DNA of 64,000 bases from Ostreococcus mediterraneus (GCA_012295225.1 WMKK01000015.1:432341-496340); one strand, 5' to 3'. Positions 1-9,955 are shown, counted from the first letter of the stretch. Made by a program: numbers and translations. Notes: generated by a model not told the origin, from the sequence alone.

Positions 1-481
1 AGGGTCAGTCGTCGATGCGTGGATGCGCAAAGCCCTAGCGCGGGTGCGGGTGCGCACGCATCGCGGTCGCGGTGGCGACGCGATGCGCGTGGATGCGATG
101 CGAAGGCGGGTGCGAATACGCGAATGCGTGTGCGTCGTGTGCGCGTGCGGCGTACCTCTCTTAGACATCTTTCTCGGTCGTGCGTCTGCAAAAGAGGGAA
201 CGGACGTGCGATGCGCGTGAGGTGATGCGCGCCCAAACCCTAGTTAGGGTTTAGGCACATTTGGGCTACGGACGACTAAGTTTGGACTACAACTACGCGC
301 GACGTCGCGCGATGTGAACGCTACTACTAGTACTAGTGTACACGATATTCTCTTCTCTATGATGTCGCACGCGACGACGTCGGGCGTCGAGCGCCATACG
401 ACGTGCGCGCTCGACCGAAAGCGCCAAACGCTCGACCGAAAGCGCCGAATGACGACGCGGCGTTCTGCATTCGCAGCACAC
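1..481. other. No gene seen; GC-rich low-complexity sequence
   Basis: The stretch is rich in GCG/CGC and GATGCG-type words. Its open frames look like compositional shadows, with Arg-rich content and no recognisable motif. A short TTAGGGTTTAGG match near 244-255 resembles the telomere unit but is a single degenerate copy. A gene continuing from outside the window cannot be excluded. Confidence 0.5.
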
Positions 482-790
482 TCACGACGCACCAGCGTTC
501 TCTCGAGCGAGCACCGTCATCGCGAGCGCACACCGCTCGAATGCGCGCACGACGCTCTCGATATCGGCGCTGGCAACGACGCGCGCGACGTCTCGAGACG
601 CGCGCGCGTCCAACGCGCACCGCTTTAAATCTCCCTCCACGACGTCCACGATCTCGGCGCGCGTGCGGATGAATTCGCGCGCGCGCGACTTGGCGTGTTC
701 TGCGACGTAGTAATGCCCCAGGCTCGGCTCGTGCGATACGCGTGCGATGTACGCCGAGATATTCGCTTCAACTGTCGCGTCGAGGAACAT
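482..790 (-). CDS. BORC complex subunit 8-like protein (BORCS8/MEF2BNB family)
   Basis: This 102-residue helical protein carries the pattern HEPSLGHYYVAEHA near residues 19-33. It matches the position and spacing of the NEPSVALYRLQEHV segment of animal BORCS8, and both are followed by an R/K-rich helix and a second long helix. BORCS8 belongs to BORC, which recruits Arl8 to lysosomes and couples them to kinesin. The first ATG in frame is at 790 (a TTG precedes it). Length fits the family (about 100-120 aa). It is head-to-head with the dehydrogenase at 1066, 275 bp away. The assignment rests on remembered family similarity over a short protein, so confidence is moderate; an upstream exon is possible. 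Confidence 0.55.
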   Translation of the reverse strand: MFLDATVEANISAYIARVSHEPSLGHYYVAEHAKSRAREFIRTRAEIVDVVEGDLKRCALDARASRDVARVVASADIESVVRAFERCALAMTVLARENAGAS

Positions 791-1065
791 CAATCATGCA
801 TTCGATTCGGTCAGTTCTCTCGTCGTCTTCGTCGCCGTCGTCGTCCTCGCCGTCGAGATCGCACATCGCGTCCGTGTCATTGCGCTCGTCATCGTCGTCG
901 TCGTCGTCGCACCTCGTCGTTCGGGTGCGGGCATACCGCGCGTCGCACACTCGCGACGATGAAAAAGTTCGTTACACCGTCACTGTGACGCGCGCGACGG
1001 CGAGCATGCGCGAGCGATAGACCCGCGCGAGCGAAACAAACCCCGTGAGAGAGAGAGAGGCGTCG

Positions 1066-4000
1066 ATGACGATGGCGGCGCGGCGAATGTGCCGCGAGGC
1101 GTGCGCGCAGAGGCGGCGAATGAATCCATCGTCGCTGCTGACGATTATGACATCACAGCGCGCGACGCATTCGACGCCGCTCACGCCGTCGGCGACGGAG
1201 CATGACGTGGCGGACGCGCTCAGGTTGCTCGAACTCGCGCGTGCGATGCGTACGCGCGGTCACTTGACGGCGAAGCTGGACCCGCTCGGACGAAGTCTCG
1301 GTCCTATTGTTCGCGGCTACGAAACCATGGAGCCGACGACGCCGCGCGACGCCAAGGACATTCACGCCGTATTGAGCGGATATCCCGATCATTTATACCT
1401 TCGTGGACGTCGCGTGAGTTTACCGACGTATTTGGGTCTGTCTGACACCGACGCGGGGCGGGAGTTTTATTTGGGTTCGGATGCGGCGACGTTGGACGCG
1501 AGCGGACGAGCGGCGAAGACGCGATGGACCGCCGACGCGTTATTCACGCGTTTACGCGATGTGTATTGCGGTACGATGAGTGTTGAGTGCGAGCATTTGA
1601 CGAGTGCGGAGAAAAAGCGGTGGTTACGGGCGCAGGTTGAGTGCGGTCCGCACACAGCGACGAAAGAGGAGAAAAAAGTGACGCTCGAGCGGTTGACGAC
1701 GGCAGATGGATTGGAGACGTTTCTCGCCGAAAAGTTTCCGTCGGCGAAGCGATTCGGCCTCGAAGGCGCGGAAAGCCTAGTGCCTGGTTTACAGGCATTC
1801 ATCGAACACGCGGCGGAGAGTGATGTGGACTGCGTGGTGATCGGTATGGCCCATCGCGGGCGGTTGAATGTGTTGAGAAACGTCTTTGGCAAGCCGCTCG
1901 GGCAAATTTGCGCGGAAATCGTCGACGACAAGACGTCGTTTTTAGTCGGTGACGTACGGTATCATTTAGGCGCTAACGCCGTCGTGGAGTGCAACGGCGG
2001 TCGTCGAAAAGTAGAACTGTGCTTGGTGCCCAATCCGAGTCATTTAGAAATGGTCAACGCCGTCGTGAGCGGCATCGCGCGCGCCAAACAATTCAAGCGC
2101 GACCCGACGCGAGATGGCGCTGGAGCCCGGGCGCACGTCTTGCCTCTATTACTACACGGCGACGCCTCGTTCTGTGGATTGGGACAAAACGCTGAAGTCA
2201 TGCAATTACAGGATTTACCCGACTACACCACTGGCGGCACCGTTCACGTCGTGGTGAACAATCAAATTGGATTTACGACGGTGCCGAGGCGCGCGCGGTC
2301 GAGTCCGCACCCGAGCGACGTCGCCAAAGCGTACGGCGCGCCCATCATTCACGTCAACGGCGACGACCCCGATGCGGTGTGTCGAGCGATGAAGCTCGCA
2401 GCAGACTACCGCGCCGAGTTTCAATCCGACGTTGTGGTGAATTTCGTGTGCTATAGACGATTCGGGCACAACGAGCTCGACGACCCATCCATCACGTTGC
2501 CGCTCATGTCCCGTCGCGTCGAAGTCACGCCCAGAGTGGCGTCAACGTACGCCAATGCGTGCGTGGCGACGGGTGTGATTACCATCGATGATTATCAACA
2601 GCTTCGCGCGCGCATCGACGCCGAACTCACGGCGGACAGCGCGACGCATACGAATTTCATTCGCACCGCCGAGTCGTGGTTGGCGACGACATTCTCCGTC
2701 ACGAGCGGCATGTCTGGTCGCGAAGCGCGCGTCATGGCTGCCGGCACAGGGATTCCCATACAAGTTGTCAAGGATTTATGCTTTGCAATGACGCGCACGC
2801 CTGGAACGGATGACTCAAAAGGCGATTTCGCGGATTTCACCTTGCATCCGCACGTCGAGGCGTTGTTCAACGCTCGCCGGCGAGCCATGTCGCCCGAGGC
2901 GCAACGCGGCGCGGGCTCCATCGATTGGGCCACCGCCGAAGCGCTTGCCTTTGCGTCATTAATGCTACATCCGTGCAAAACGCGATGGGGCGACACTCAA
3001 GCGTGGTGGGGGGAAGAAAAGGACGCATCAGGCAACCCTATTGGTTCGCACGCGCACGTGCGACTGAGCGGACAAGACGTCGTCCGCGGCACGTTCAATC
3101 AACGCCACGCGGCTATTTATTGCAACCGTTCGTCTCGCGAGTACGTACCGTTGGATAATCTCGGGTACGGCGCGCAAGACACCTTTCGCGCCGCGAATTC
3201 ACCGCTGAGCGAGCACGCCGTGCTCGGATTCGAGTACGGATTCGCCGTTGAAGCCGGCAAACGTGCCCTCGTCCTGTGGGAGGCGCAGTTTGGTGATTTT
3301 GCAAACAACGCGCAAGTCATCATCGATCAATTCATATGCTCTGGCGAAGAGCGTTGGGGACAAAAGAGCAATTTAGTGCTATTATTACCACACGGATACG
3401 AAGGTCAAGGACCCGATCACTCGTCGGCGCGTCCCGAGCGGTGGCTGGCGGCGGCGAACGACGACGCGGATTCGCTTCCAGGGAGCGCGGACGCGGACGT
3501 GACGCTCGCGGAACGCACGTTTGACGCGCTCGGGCCGGATGACAAGGGATACGTGAGTGTTGAAAATATTCGTGAGCATTTTCAATCGACGACGACGGAT
3601 TCAGAATCGACGACGACGACGACGACGGGCGGCATGTGGGACGACGTCGTCGCGTACTTTGGCCCGAGCGGCAAAATTCACCGCCGGGACTGGATTCGCT
3701 ACATGCGTCGTCGCGCTCGAGCCTCTGTGACGGCGCGTGCAAATTTTATCTTGGTCCAGCCGTCGACGCCCGCGCAATACTTCCACGTCTTGCGCAGACA
3801 GATGAGTTCGCCGCACATGAAACCGCTCGTGGTGCTCGCGCCAAAGACGCTGCTGCATCATCGTCGGTGCGCGTCCAAGCTCATTGATTTCGCCCCGAAA
3901 TCATCATTCAGACGCGTCATCGCCGACGGCGACGCGGGCGACGACGTGAGTCGACACGAAAATATCCCACTCAAGCCAAACGTAGAGATCAGGCGCGTGA

Positions 4001-4380
4001 TTCTGTGCACGGGGAAGATGTATTACCCGCTCGCGCGGATGCGAGAGACGAAAAAAATCGACGACGTCGCCCTCGTGCGCGTTGAACAACTCTTCCCATT
4101 CCCTCACGACGCCTTGGCGCGCCGATTACAGCGTTACCCCAACGCTGAACTCGTATGGGCGCAAGAAGAACCGAAAAATATGGGATATTGGTCATTCGTA
4201 GCGCCGAGAATCGCCACCACGGAGCGCGCGGCGAGCGCTTCGGCGCGCTCCGCCGGCGCCGGGCTCCGATACGTCGGCCGACCACCGAGCGCCAGCGCCG
4301 CCACTGGCTCATTCGCCATTCACAACGCCGAGACCGCAGATATCATCGCGCAATGCTTCGCAATACCATTCACATTTTAA
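1066..4380 (+). CDS. 2-oxoglutarate/2-oxoadipate dehydrogenase E1 (DHTKD1-like) with EF-hand-like insert
   Basis: Thiamine-diphosphate E1 subunit, 1104 aa from the ATG at 1066 (the in-frame codon at 1045 is GTG). It would decarboxylate a 2-oxo acid in a mitochondrial 2-oxo-acid dehydrogenase complex. Visible family motifs include RTRGHLTAKLDPLG, IGMAHRGRLNVL, HGDASFCGLGQ, VNNQIGFTT, HNELDDPS, VRLSGQDVVRGTF, WEAQFGDF and HGYEGQGPDHSSARPER. The N-terminal OGDH segment with a DP-S-W-FF pattern is absent, and SIDWATAEALAF and STPAQYFHVLRRQM resemble DHTKD1 more than OGDH. Residues about 805-890 are an extra segment between the SSARPER motif and the next core strand, containing two EF-hand-like units (GPDDKGYVSVEN and FGPSGKIHRRDW). 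Substrate choice between 2-oxoglutarate and 2-oxoadipate cannot be settled by eye. Confidence 0.88.
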   Translation: MTMAARRMCREACAQRRRMNPSSLLTIMTSQRATHSTPLTPSATEHDVADALRLLELARAMRTRGHLTAKLDPLGRSLGPIVRGYETMEPTTPRDAKDIHAVLSGYPDHLYLRGRRVSLPTYLGLSDTDAGREFYLGSDAATLDASGRAAKTRWTADALFTRLRDVYCGTMSVECEHLTSAEKKRWLRAQVECGPHTATKEEKKVTLERLTTADGLETFLAEKFPSAKRFGLEGAESLVPGLQAFIEHAAESDVDCVVIGMAHRGRLNVLRNVFGKPLGQICAEIVDDKTSFLVGDVRYHLGANAVVECNGGRRKVELCLVPNPSHLEMVNAVVSGIARAKQFKRDPTRDGAGARAHVLPLLLHGDASFCGLGQNAEVMQLQDLPDYTTGGTVHVVVNNQIGFTTVPRRARSSPHPSDVAKAYGAPIIHVNGDDPDAVCRAMKLAADYRAEFQSDVVVNFVCYRRFGHNELDDPSITLPLMSRRVEVTPRVASTYANACVATGVITIDDYQQLRARIDAELTADSATHTNFIRTAESWLATTFSVTSGMSGREARVMAAGTGIPIQVVKDLCFAMTRTPGTDDSKGDFADFTLHPHVEALFNARRRAMSPEAQRGAGSIDWATAEALAFASLMLHPCKTRWGDTQAWWGEEKDASGNPIGSHAHVRLSGQDVVRGTFNQRHAAIYCNRSSREYVPLDNLGYGAQDTFRAANSPLSEHAVLGFEYGFAVEAGKRALVLWEAQFGDFANNAQVIIDQFICSGEERWGQKSNLVLLLPHGYEGQGPDHSSARPERWLAAANDDADSLPGSADADVTLAERTFDALGPDDKGYVSVENIREHFQSTTTDSESTTTTTTGGMWDDVVAYFGPSGKIHRRDWIRYMRRRARASVTARANFILVQPSTPAQYFHVLRRQMSSPHMKPLVVLAPKTLLHHRRCASKLIDFAPKSSFRRVIADGDAGDDVSRHENIPLKPNVEIRRVILCTGKMYYPLARMRETKKIDDVALVRVEQLFPFPHDALARRLQRYPNAELVWAQEEPKNMGYWSFVAPRIATTERAASASARSAGAGLRYVGRPPSASAATGSFAIHNAETADIIAQCFAIPFTF

Positions 4381-4438
4381 CAACCAAAGCAGCCGCGACA
4401 CAACATATCAAACCCCTTCACAACGCGCCGCGGCCGTC

Positions 4439-5542
4439 ATGTCCGCGCCGCCGCCGCCGCCCGGCGCGCACCCGCCATTCTTCGCGTGCTACCTCGTCGT
4501 CTCGCTCGATCCGCGCCGCGCTGGGAAATCCTACGTTGGTTTCACAGCCAACCCGCCGCGAAGGCTGGCGCAGCACAACGGTGCGTTGGCCAACGGCGCC
4601 AAGTACACGTCGAGTCTGCGCCCGTGCGACATGATTTTCATCGTCAGTGGGTTCACGAGTAAGGTACAAGCGTTGCAGTTCGAATGGGCGTGGCAGCACC
4701 CGGTGACGGCGCGAGCGACGCGGAAGAGCGCGCTCGAACGCGGCGTGACCAACGCGTCGACGTCGCCGGCGAAGAAGACACAGTTGATGTGTTTAATGCT
4801 CGGACTCGCACCTTGGAAGCACATGACCCTGCGTGTTGACGTGCTTTCGATGCATGCGCGGGGGATGTATGATAAATACGCGAGTGGGGTGGTGCCAGCG
4901 CACGTGGATGTGAGACAAAGCACGATGCGGGACGTCAAGGCGTTGGTGGATGACGCGCTCGGGGACGACGCTGAGGCGCATGACTACGACGAGGACGCGC
5001 TCAATGTCGCGGGTGATGGCGAATGCACGCCGAGTTGTGGTTTGAGCGCGTCTGGGCAGTCAGGGATGGGGGTGTGTGCGAGTTGTGGGCGTGAGCTCGC
5101 GGCGGGACGCGCGGCGGTGGGATGCGGCGCGTGCGGCGCTCGAGCGCACGCGGCGTGTATGGCGAGACATTTCTTCACCAATGCGGGTGAGCGCGCGAAA
5201 ACATGGAGTAGTAAGCTTATTCCTGAAGATGGGCCGTGCCCGAGCTGTTCGGTCGCGATGTCGTGGGGACAAGCGGTGGCGGCGGCGCGAGCGCGTCGGC
5301 GACGTAGAGGCGCTGAAAACGTCGCGCCGCTCGCGCGCGTCGATGAACAGTGCTCACCAGGGGGGGCACACTCGAGCGGAAACATGTCGATGGCGAAAAA
5401 AGCAAAGTTGACGCCGTCGGTGAGTTCAGTGGAGAAGGAGCGCGCGCGCATTCGGGCGTGGAGAGATGAAGAATGGTTTGACGCCGAAGCGGCTCGCGAA
5501 GACGAAGACGACGAAGAAGAACTCGTGCTGAGCGTCGTTTGA
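4439..5542 (+). CDS. SLX1: Structure-specific endonuclease subunit SLX1 homologue
   Basis: This 367-aa protein has an N-terminal GIY-YIG nuclease domain (about residues 12-95: ACYLVVSLDPRRAGKSYVGF, then a PPRRLAQHNG region and FEWAWQHP) and a Cys-rich RING/PHD-type zinc domain (about 205-285: CASCGREL, CGACGARAHAACM, CPSC). That order is diagnostic of SLX1, the catalytic subunit that cuts branched DNA and Holliday junctions with SLX4. The C-terminus is acidic and probably disordered. The first codon is ATG at 4439, only 58 bp after the stop of the upstream dehydrogenase on the same strand. The 3' end faces the glycosyltransferase (stop at 5588) tail-to-tail with a 45-bp gap. Confidence 0.9.
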   Translation: MSAPPPPPGAHPPFFACYLVVSLDPRRAGKSYVGFTANPPRRLAQHNGALANGAKYTSSLRPCDMIFIVSGFTSKVQALQFEWAWQHPVTARATRKSALERGVTNASTSPAKKTQLMCLMLGLAPWKHMTLRVDVLSMHARGMYDKYASGVVPAHVDVRQSTMRDVKALVDDALGDDAEAHDYDEDALNVAGDGECTPSCGLSASGQSGMGVCASCGRELAAGRAAVGCGACGARAHAACMARHFFTNAGERAKTWSSKLIPEDGPCPSCSVAMSWGQAVAAARARRRRRGAENVAPLARVDEQCSPGGAHSSGNMSMAKKAKLTPSVSSVEKERARIRAWRDEEWFDAEAAREDEDDEEELVLSVV

Positions 5543-5587
5543 TGAGAAATATTAGATAGAATTTGTAGCTTTATTGTTTGTATTGAT

Positions 5588-6973
5588 TCACGCAAAGCGT
5601 AATAGATCTCGCCCGATGAATTCCGCGACGTCTTTGGCGGTGTCTGACGCTTGGCTAGCGTACGCTCTAAATACTTCGTCGGCTCGCCGGCTCGCGACGT
5701 TGCTCGGCTCATGGCGCAATGCGTGCCGTAAAGCTCGTGTTAGACGTTTTGTCGTGAGTTTGTTCATTGGAATCACGCGTGCGATGCCCATGCGTTGCAG
5801 TATTTCAGCGTTGTATGGTTGATCAAACGCCGCCGGGACGACGACGTGCGAGGCGCCCGCTCGCATTCCAGCCGCGCAGCATCCAATGCCGCCGTGATGG
5901 ACCAATATTGGATGTTTTCTCGCGCTCAAAAGCGCTGTGAGATTCACAAACGACACATGTTTGACATTAGACGGCGAGTCGCCGCCGAGACGATCGGGAT
6001 GTTTCGTCAGAACGATCGCTTTGACGCTCGAGCCGATGAGCGCTCGCATCGAGGCGAGCGCCGCGGCGAAAAAACGCGTCGCGAACGGTGGGTTCCCCGT
6101 CGCCGACACGAACACAACCATGCGCTGCTGATCATCGGTGAATAGTTGTTGCATGATGTCGCGCACGACGTTGTCGTCGTGTGCGTCGCCTGGAGATGCA
6201 GCGAGTGGAAAGTCAAATTGATGCACGCCTCGCGGAATTCGCGCCTTTGGCTCGTCGGCGCGCTCAAACCACGCTGGATATAAGCATAACACCCTCGACG
6301 ACATGAACCAGTCACGAAAAACACGCGAAACCTTTTGATGTAACCCTATGCGCGCACGAAACGCATCTAACTCTGGCACAAACGCACAATCTACGAGACA
6401 ATCCGCCGCGGTGAGCCAAAGACATTTCGGCAAGCATCCCGCTACCGCCACCGGAGGCGTCTTCTGCCCCGACTGTCGAACGAATGCCGGCGACAAGACA
6501 ATCGTACAACACGTCACATCACACGCGTGCTCCATTAAACCACTCGCATGAAACTCTTCGAGAAACCTCACGACGAAATCGAGCGCATTTCCCAGAACGA
6601 CGACGCGTTTCGCGTCTCCGAGGACGCAAAGCAACGCGCGCCAATGCGCATCCAAATGCGACAACCAATACGACACCAACGCCCCGCCTCGCGCCGCACC
6701 GCTCGACATCCACGACTGATACTCCTGCGCATCACCCACGTGTACGACATCCACGCCATCGTCGCACATGTTCGCGTAGAATGGATTGACCAATACGACG
6801 ACGCGAACATTCAGCCACGCGCGCGCGGCGGCGTTTGCAATCGCAATCCCAGGCTCCACGTCCCCTCGCGAGCCATAACACGCAGAGACGACGCACACGA
6901 GCGCGTCGTGCCGTGCGTCGGCGCGCCGCATGTCGAATAGAATCGCAACGCGCGGCGTCGACGTGTGCGGCAT
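5588..6973 (-). CDS. Glycosyltransferase, family 28-like (sterol glucosyltransferase-type GT-B fold)
   Basis: The protein is 461 aa from the ATG at 6973. The N-terminal strand-loop CYGSRGDVEPGIAIANAA matches the GTRGDVQP nucleotide-sugar GT signature. The C-terminal donor site reads HHGGIGCCAAGMRAGASHVVVP followed by AFDQPYNAEILQRMGIA, the HHGG-Q pattern typical of UDP-glycosyltransferases of this group. The substrate (sterol or lipid) is not determinable. The frame stays open to another ATG at 7150, but that would add a Ser/Arg-rich stretch and leave 21 bp before the divergent gene at 7172; an ATG at 6931 is also possible. The longer form could encode a targeting peptide, so the start is uncertain. 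Confidence 0.75.
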   Translation of the reverse strand: MPHTSTPRVAILFDMRRADARHDALVCVVSACYGSRGDVEPGIAIANAAARAWLNVRVVVLVNPFYANMCDDGVDVVHVGDAQEYQSWMSSGAARGGALVSYWLSHLDAHWRALLCVLGDAKRVVVLGNALDFVVRFLEEFHASGLMEHACDVTCCTIVLSPAFVRQSGQKTPPVAVAGCLPKCLWLTAADCLVDCAFVPELDAFRARIGLHQKVSRVFRDWFMSSRVLCLYPAWFERADEPKARIPRGVHQFDFPLAASPGDAHDDNVVRDIMQQLFTDDQQRMVVFVSATGNPPFATRFFAAALASMRALIGSSVKAIVLTKHPDRLGGDSPSNVKHVSFVNLTALLSARKHPILVHHGGIGCCAAGMRAGASHVVVPAAFDQPYNAEILQRMGIARVIPMNKLTTKRLTRALRHALRHEPSNVASRRADEVFRAYASQASDTAKDVAEFIGRDLLRFA

Positions 6974-7171
6974 GTGTCTCGAAATGTCAGCGCCGCGAGC
7001 GCAACCGTCCGCACTCGACGACGACGACAAGGACGACGAGCGACCGCGAGCGAGCGCGCGGTGCGAACGCACGGCGCACGGCGCACGTGTTCGTCCGTCG
7101 CAGTCTCGACACGGCGCGGTCTCGACGCGAGCCGCGGCGCATTCATTCATTCATTCTGCGCCGCCGCCGCC

Positions 7172-8509
7172 ATGGCATTCGTGACGCATTCGCGCGCGCC
7201 TGTGCGCGCCGAGACGGCTCGAGTCACCTCTCTCGCGCGCGCATCGCGTCGAACGCACTATGGTTCGCGCGCGCGCGCGCTCGCGCCCAATAAAGACTGG
7301 CCGCCGGCGGATGTGTGGGGTGATTTCGCGCGCGCGCATGAACGAGACTACGCGGGCGCGCGCGTGACGTTCGACGCCCGCGGATGTCCCATAGCCGCGC
7401 GCGATGACGGCGTCGATGGCGCGCAACGCGATGGTGGACATAATTTGAATTCCATCGTCGATGCGTGCGATGCGGTGCGCGTGGATGTGCGCACGCGGGG
7501 GGCGAGAATGAGCGACGACGACGGCGTTCGGTTGGAAACGTCGAGCGCCGTCGACGGACGCGTCCTGGACGCGCGAGAGATTTGCACCGGTGGGCAGATG
7601 GGGAAAATGTTCATCGTGCAAGGGTTTTACGCGGATGGGCCGCAAATTTTACCGCAGTGCGAGCAAGGGCGCGAGGTGAAGTTTTCGTTTGGGTTTGTGG
7701 ACGAAGACGAGGAGCCGGGAAAGCGACTGCGCGTGGATTTAACGGTGCGCGCGGCGCCAGGGAAGAAACGGAATTGGGAGTTGGCGAGCGTGGACATGAC
7801 GCTCGAGAGTTGCCCTGGGGTGGAGATGACTGCGAGGTTTGATGGGATATTAGCTGAGGATGATTTGACGTCTGGTTCGTGGCGCGCGACGAGCGGCGCG
7901 ACATTCATCGCGTTGGAGGTGCTGGCGGATGTCCCAGAAGATCGTGACGTTGGTGGTAACGCATCGACGTCGTCGTCGTCGTCGTCAATGTCCGCAAGTG
8001 ATAGCGATGATACGGCGCAGACAAAGACACTCGGTCCAGCGCAGACGATGGCGGCGAAGAAACCAGACGATTCCGCGCTCGCGCGCGCCGCCGAAGCGGA
8101 AAAGCGCGTCGAAGAGGCGCGCGCCAAAGACGAGCTCGAGGCGCGCACGCGTCCGCCCGAGGGCTTACTCGTCGTTCCATGGTGGGCAGTAAAATCCCCC
8201 GCGAGTTGGGCGCAAGGCGGAGAGTATATATTAGGCGGAAATTCCCCGCTCGTATTTCTCCCCTTCTACACGTGGGTGCTCGTCGAATCCATCGACGACC
8301 AGCTCGTGCTCGAATGCGGACGCTACACCGACGGTCCTCCAATAGATGACGCCGAAAACGACGACACCTCGCGGCGTGTCATCGCCAGACGTTACCGTAA
8401 AGGTCGTTTCGCCTCGGCATTCTTCGTCGAAGAACGCCGGCTCGACCGCGCCGAACGCGACGCCGAAAACGAAGACTTTGACGTCCTCGAAGGTTTGGAA
8501 GACATATAA
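7172..8509 (+). CDS. Unrecognised protein, probably plastid-targeted
   Basis: The protein is 445 aa from an ATG in good context at 7172 (GCCGCCATGG). The first about 45 residues are Arg/Ser/Ala-rich with almost no acidic residues, like an algal transit peptide. A beta-rich section follows (about 45-255), with FIVQGFYADGPQILPQCEQG, VKFSFGFVDEDEE and a SWRATSGATFIALEVLADV end, which could be a lipocalin-like barrel. A Ser-rich linker, a charged coiled segment (ARAAEAEKRVEEARAKDELE) and a second folded part (LLVVPWWAVKSPASWAQGGE, VVIARRYRKGRF-like) complete it. I do not recognise the family and assign no function. It lies divergently beside the glycosyltransferase. Confidence 0.7.
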   Translation: MAFVTHSRAPVRAETARVTSLARASRRTHYGSRARALAPNKDWPPADVWGDFARAHERDYAGARVTFDARGCPIAARDDGVDGAQRDGGHNLNSIVDACDAVRVDVRTRGARMSDDDGVRLETSSAVDGRVLDAREICTGGQMGKMFIVQGFYADGPQILPQCEQGREVKFSFGFVDEDEEPGKRLRVDLTVRAAPGKKRNWELASVDMTLESCPGVEMTARFDGILAEDDLTSGSWRATSGATFIALEVLADVPEDRDVGGNASTSSSSSSMSASDSDDTAQTKTLGPAQTMAAKKPDDSALARAAEAEKRVEEARAKDELEARTRPPEGLLVVPWWAVKSPASWAQGGEYILGGNSPLVFLPFYTWVLVESIDDQLVLECGRYTDGPPIDDAENDDTSRRVIARRYRKGRFASAFFVEERRLDRAERDAENEDFDVLEGLEDI

Positions 8510-8638
8510 CCCTTTTCGCCGCCGCGCCGCGCCGCGTCATGTAATCGCACGTGTAACTCTAATATCGTCATTCCGCCCAAAGCCCAAACAACCAGCGCCA
8601 TCAATCTCGAACGCCGACGGTCGACGTGAAAAGTTTTC

Positions 8639-9955
8639 ATGAAAAACGTTGGTCCAATGTCACCGTTACTCGCTGTGCGCCGCACACCTACGCGCCGCAC
8701 CGCGTCATTGACGACACGGTCGACGCGCGTCGGCGAGCGTCGAACGATGACGATGGCCGCGACGGCCGCGCGCGACGGCGGCGGCGGTGGCGGTGGCGGC
8801 GACGGCGGCGCGCAATCGTTGGCGCGCCACGATGACACAACAAAAGTGCAGCCGAGCGCGCGGGCGCTCGTGCGCACGTCAGACGCGCACGCCATGCGCA
8901 TGCGACGCGATATGCTCGACGCGGAAGCGCCATTCGTGCCTGCGTCTGGAAGCGCGGTCGAGCGGCTCGCGGCGTTGGAGCGCGAGTTGCGAATGATTTT
9001 GGGCGACGACGTCGTCGAGGAGGCGTTGCGGCTCGAGGACGCGGGCGGCGTTGGCGACGCATGCGAGGAGGACGTAGCGAGTTCGGCGGTGGCGCCGTCG
9101 TTGACGATGATGTCGTCATCGGTGTTGGTATCGGCGGGAGTCGAGGAAGACGTTGAGACGCCGGTGTTACGGGATGTGGCGTCGACGTGCGAAACGACGG
9201 TTGAGGCGCCGGATGTCGTTCGAGCGTCGACGACGGAGGATACAGACGAGGACACGCCTAGGCGTACGCTCGACGTCGTGCCAACGTCATCGAGCGTACG
9301 AACCATCGAGGTGTCGGCACCAGAGCCGGGTGTGGTTGAGGAATGGGACCCGTATTCGGCGTTCATGAAGCGCGGGCCGTCTCGAGCGCCGAAGACGTCG
9401 CCGCTGAAACACGAAGAAGAAAAAGAAGAATTAACATCTTCGGCAGTATTTACACCGCCGAAGGTTGCAAAAACGACATTAATGATAGCATCAGATCCGT
9501 CGCTTACGCACGATGAAACGCTGCGTCTCGTCGCCGAGCTTGAAAACCGCGTGAAATCCGCGCCCAAACCGGCGCCGTACGCCTCGCCTCTACATCAGTC
9601 GCCTGGGCTACAACGCGCCACAAGCACGGTTTTTGTGGAAGATATCACGGGAAAAGACGACGGTGGTAGTGACGACGAACAACGGTACGCGTATCAGTAT
9701 ACACAGCATGATGCGGTGGCGATTTTAGAACAAATAGAAAGCGAAAGCGGCGTCACTGCGGTGACGGGTATTTGGCGCGACGCGCCTGAACCAGAGCCGG
9801 CGATAATCGCACCACGATCGCGACACGGCAAAGAAGTCGTCTACGACGACAATGATATCAGCGACAACCTACAAGTGCCGATGATATCAGGCGTCGAAAG
9901 TCTGAGTGATTTCAAATTGATGATGAGCTCGGTTTTTGACGACGACGATGAATAA
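8639..9955 (+). CDS. Unrecognised acidic, largely disordered protein
   Basis: The protein is 438 aa from ATG 8639; a second ATG near 8747 (MTMAATAARDGG) is an alternative start. It has a Gly-run near residue 45-58 and a helical patch around residues 80-125 (VERLAALERELRMILGDDVVEEALRLEDAGG). Long Glu/Asp/Ser/Val-rich low-complexity sequence follows, with short conserved-looking islands such as EEWDPYSAFMKRGPS and DPSLTHDETLRLVAELENRV, and a DDDDE tail. The opposite strand is also open for 391 codons (8392-9567), but that frame is Ser/Ala/Thr-rich composition only. The plus frame has better amino-acid variety and a plausible start and stop. No family is recognised. Confidence 0.55.
   Translation: MKNVGPMSPLLAVRRTPTRRTASLTTRSTRVGERRTMTMAATAARDGGGGGGGGDGGAQSLARHDDTTKVQPSARALVRTSDAHAMRMRRDMLDAEAPFVPASGSAVERLAALERELRMILGDDVVEEALRLEDAGGVGDACEEDVASSAVAPSLTMMSSSVLVSAGVEEDVETPVLRDVASTCETTVEAPDVVRASTTEDTDEDTPRRTLDVVPTSSSVRTIEVSAPEPGVVEEWDPYSAFMKRGPSRAPKTSPLKHEEEKEELTSSAVFTPPKVAKTTLMIASDPSLTHDETLRLVAELENRVKSAPKPAPYASPLHQSPGLQRATSTVFVEDITGKDDGGSDDEQRYAYQYTQHDAVAILEQIESESGVTAVTGIWRDAPEPEPAIIAPRSRHGKEVVYDDNDISDNLQVPMISGVESLSDFKLMMSSVFDDDDE

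Noticed and set aside
240-256. Interstitial telomere repeat at the left edge
   Set aside because: Only one and a half degenerate units; consistent with chance in this composition.
19-480. Short ORFs at the left edge as a partial gene
   Set aside because: Several overlapping Arg/Ala-rich frames on both strands with no motif; cannot be distinguished from composition.
8392-9567. 391-codon minus-strand frame
   Set aside because: Ser/Ala/Thr/Arg-rich translation antisense to a plus-strand gene; no motif; arises from GC-biased codon positions.
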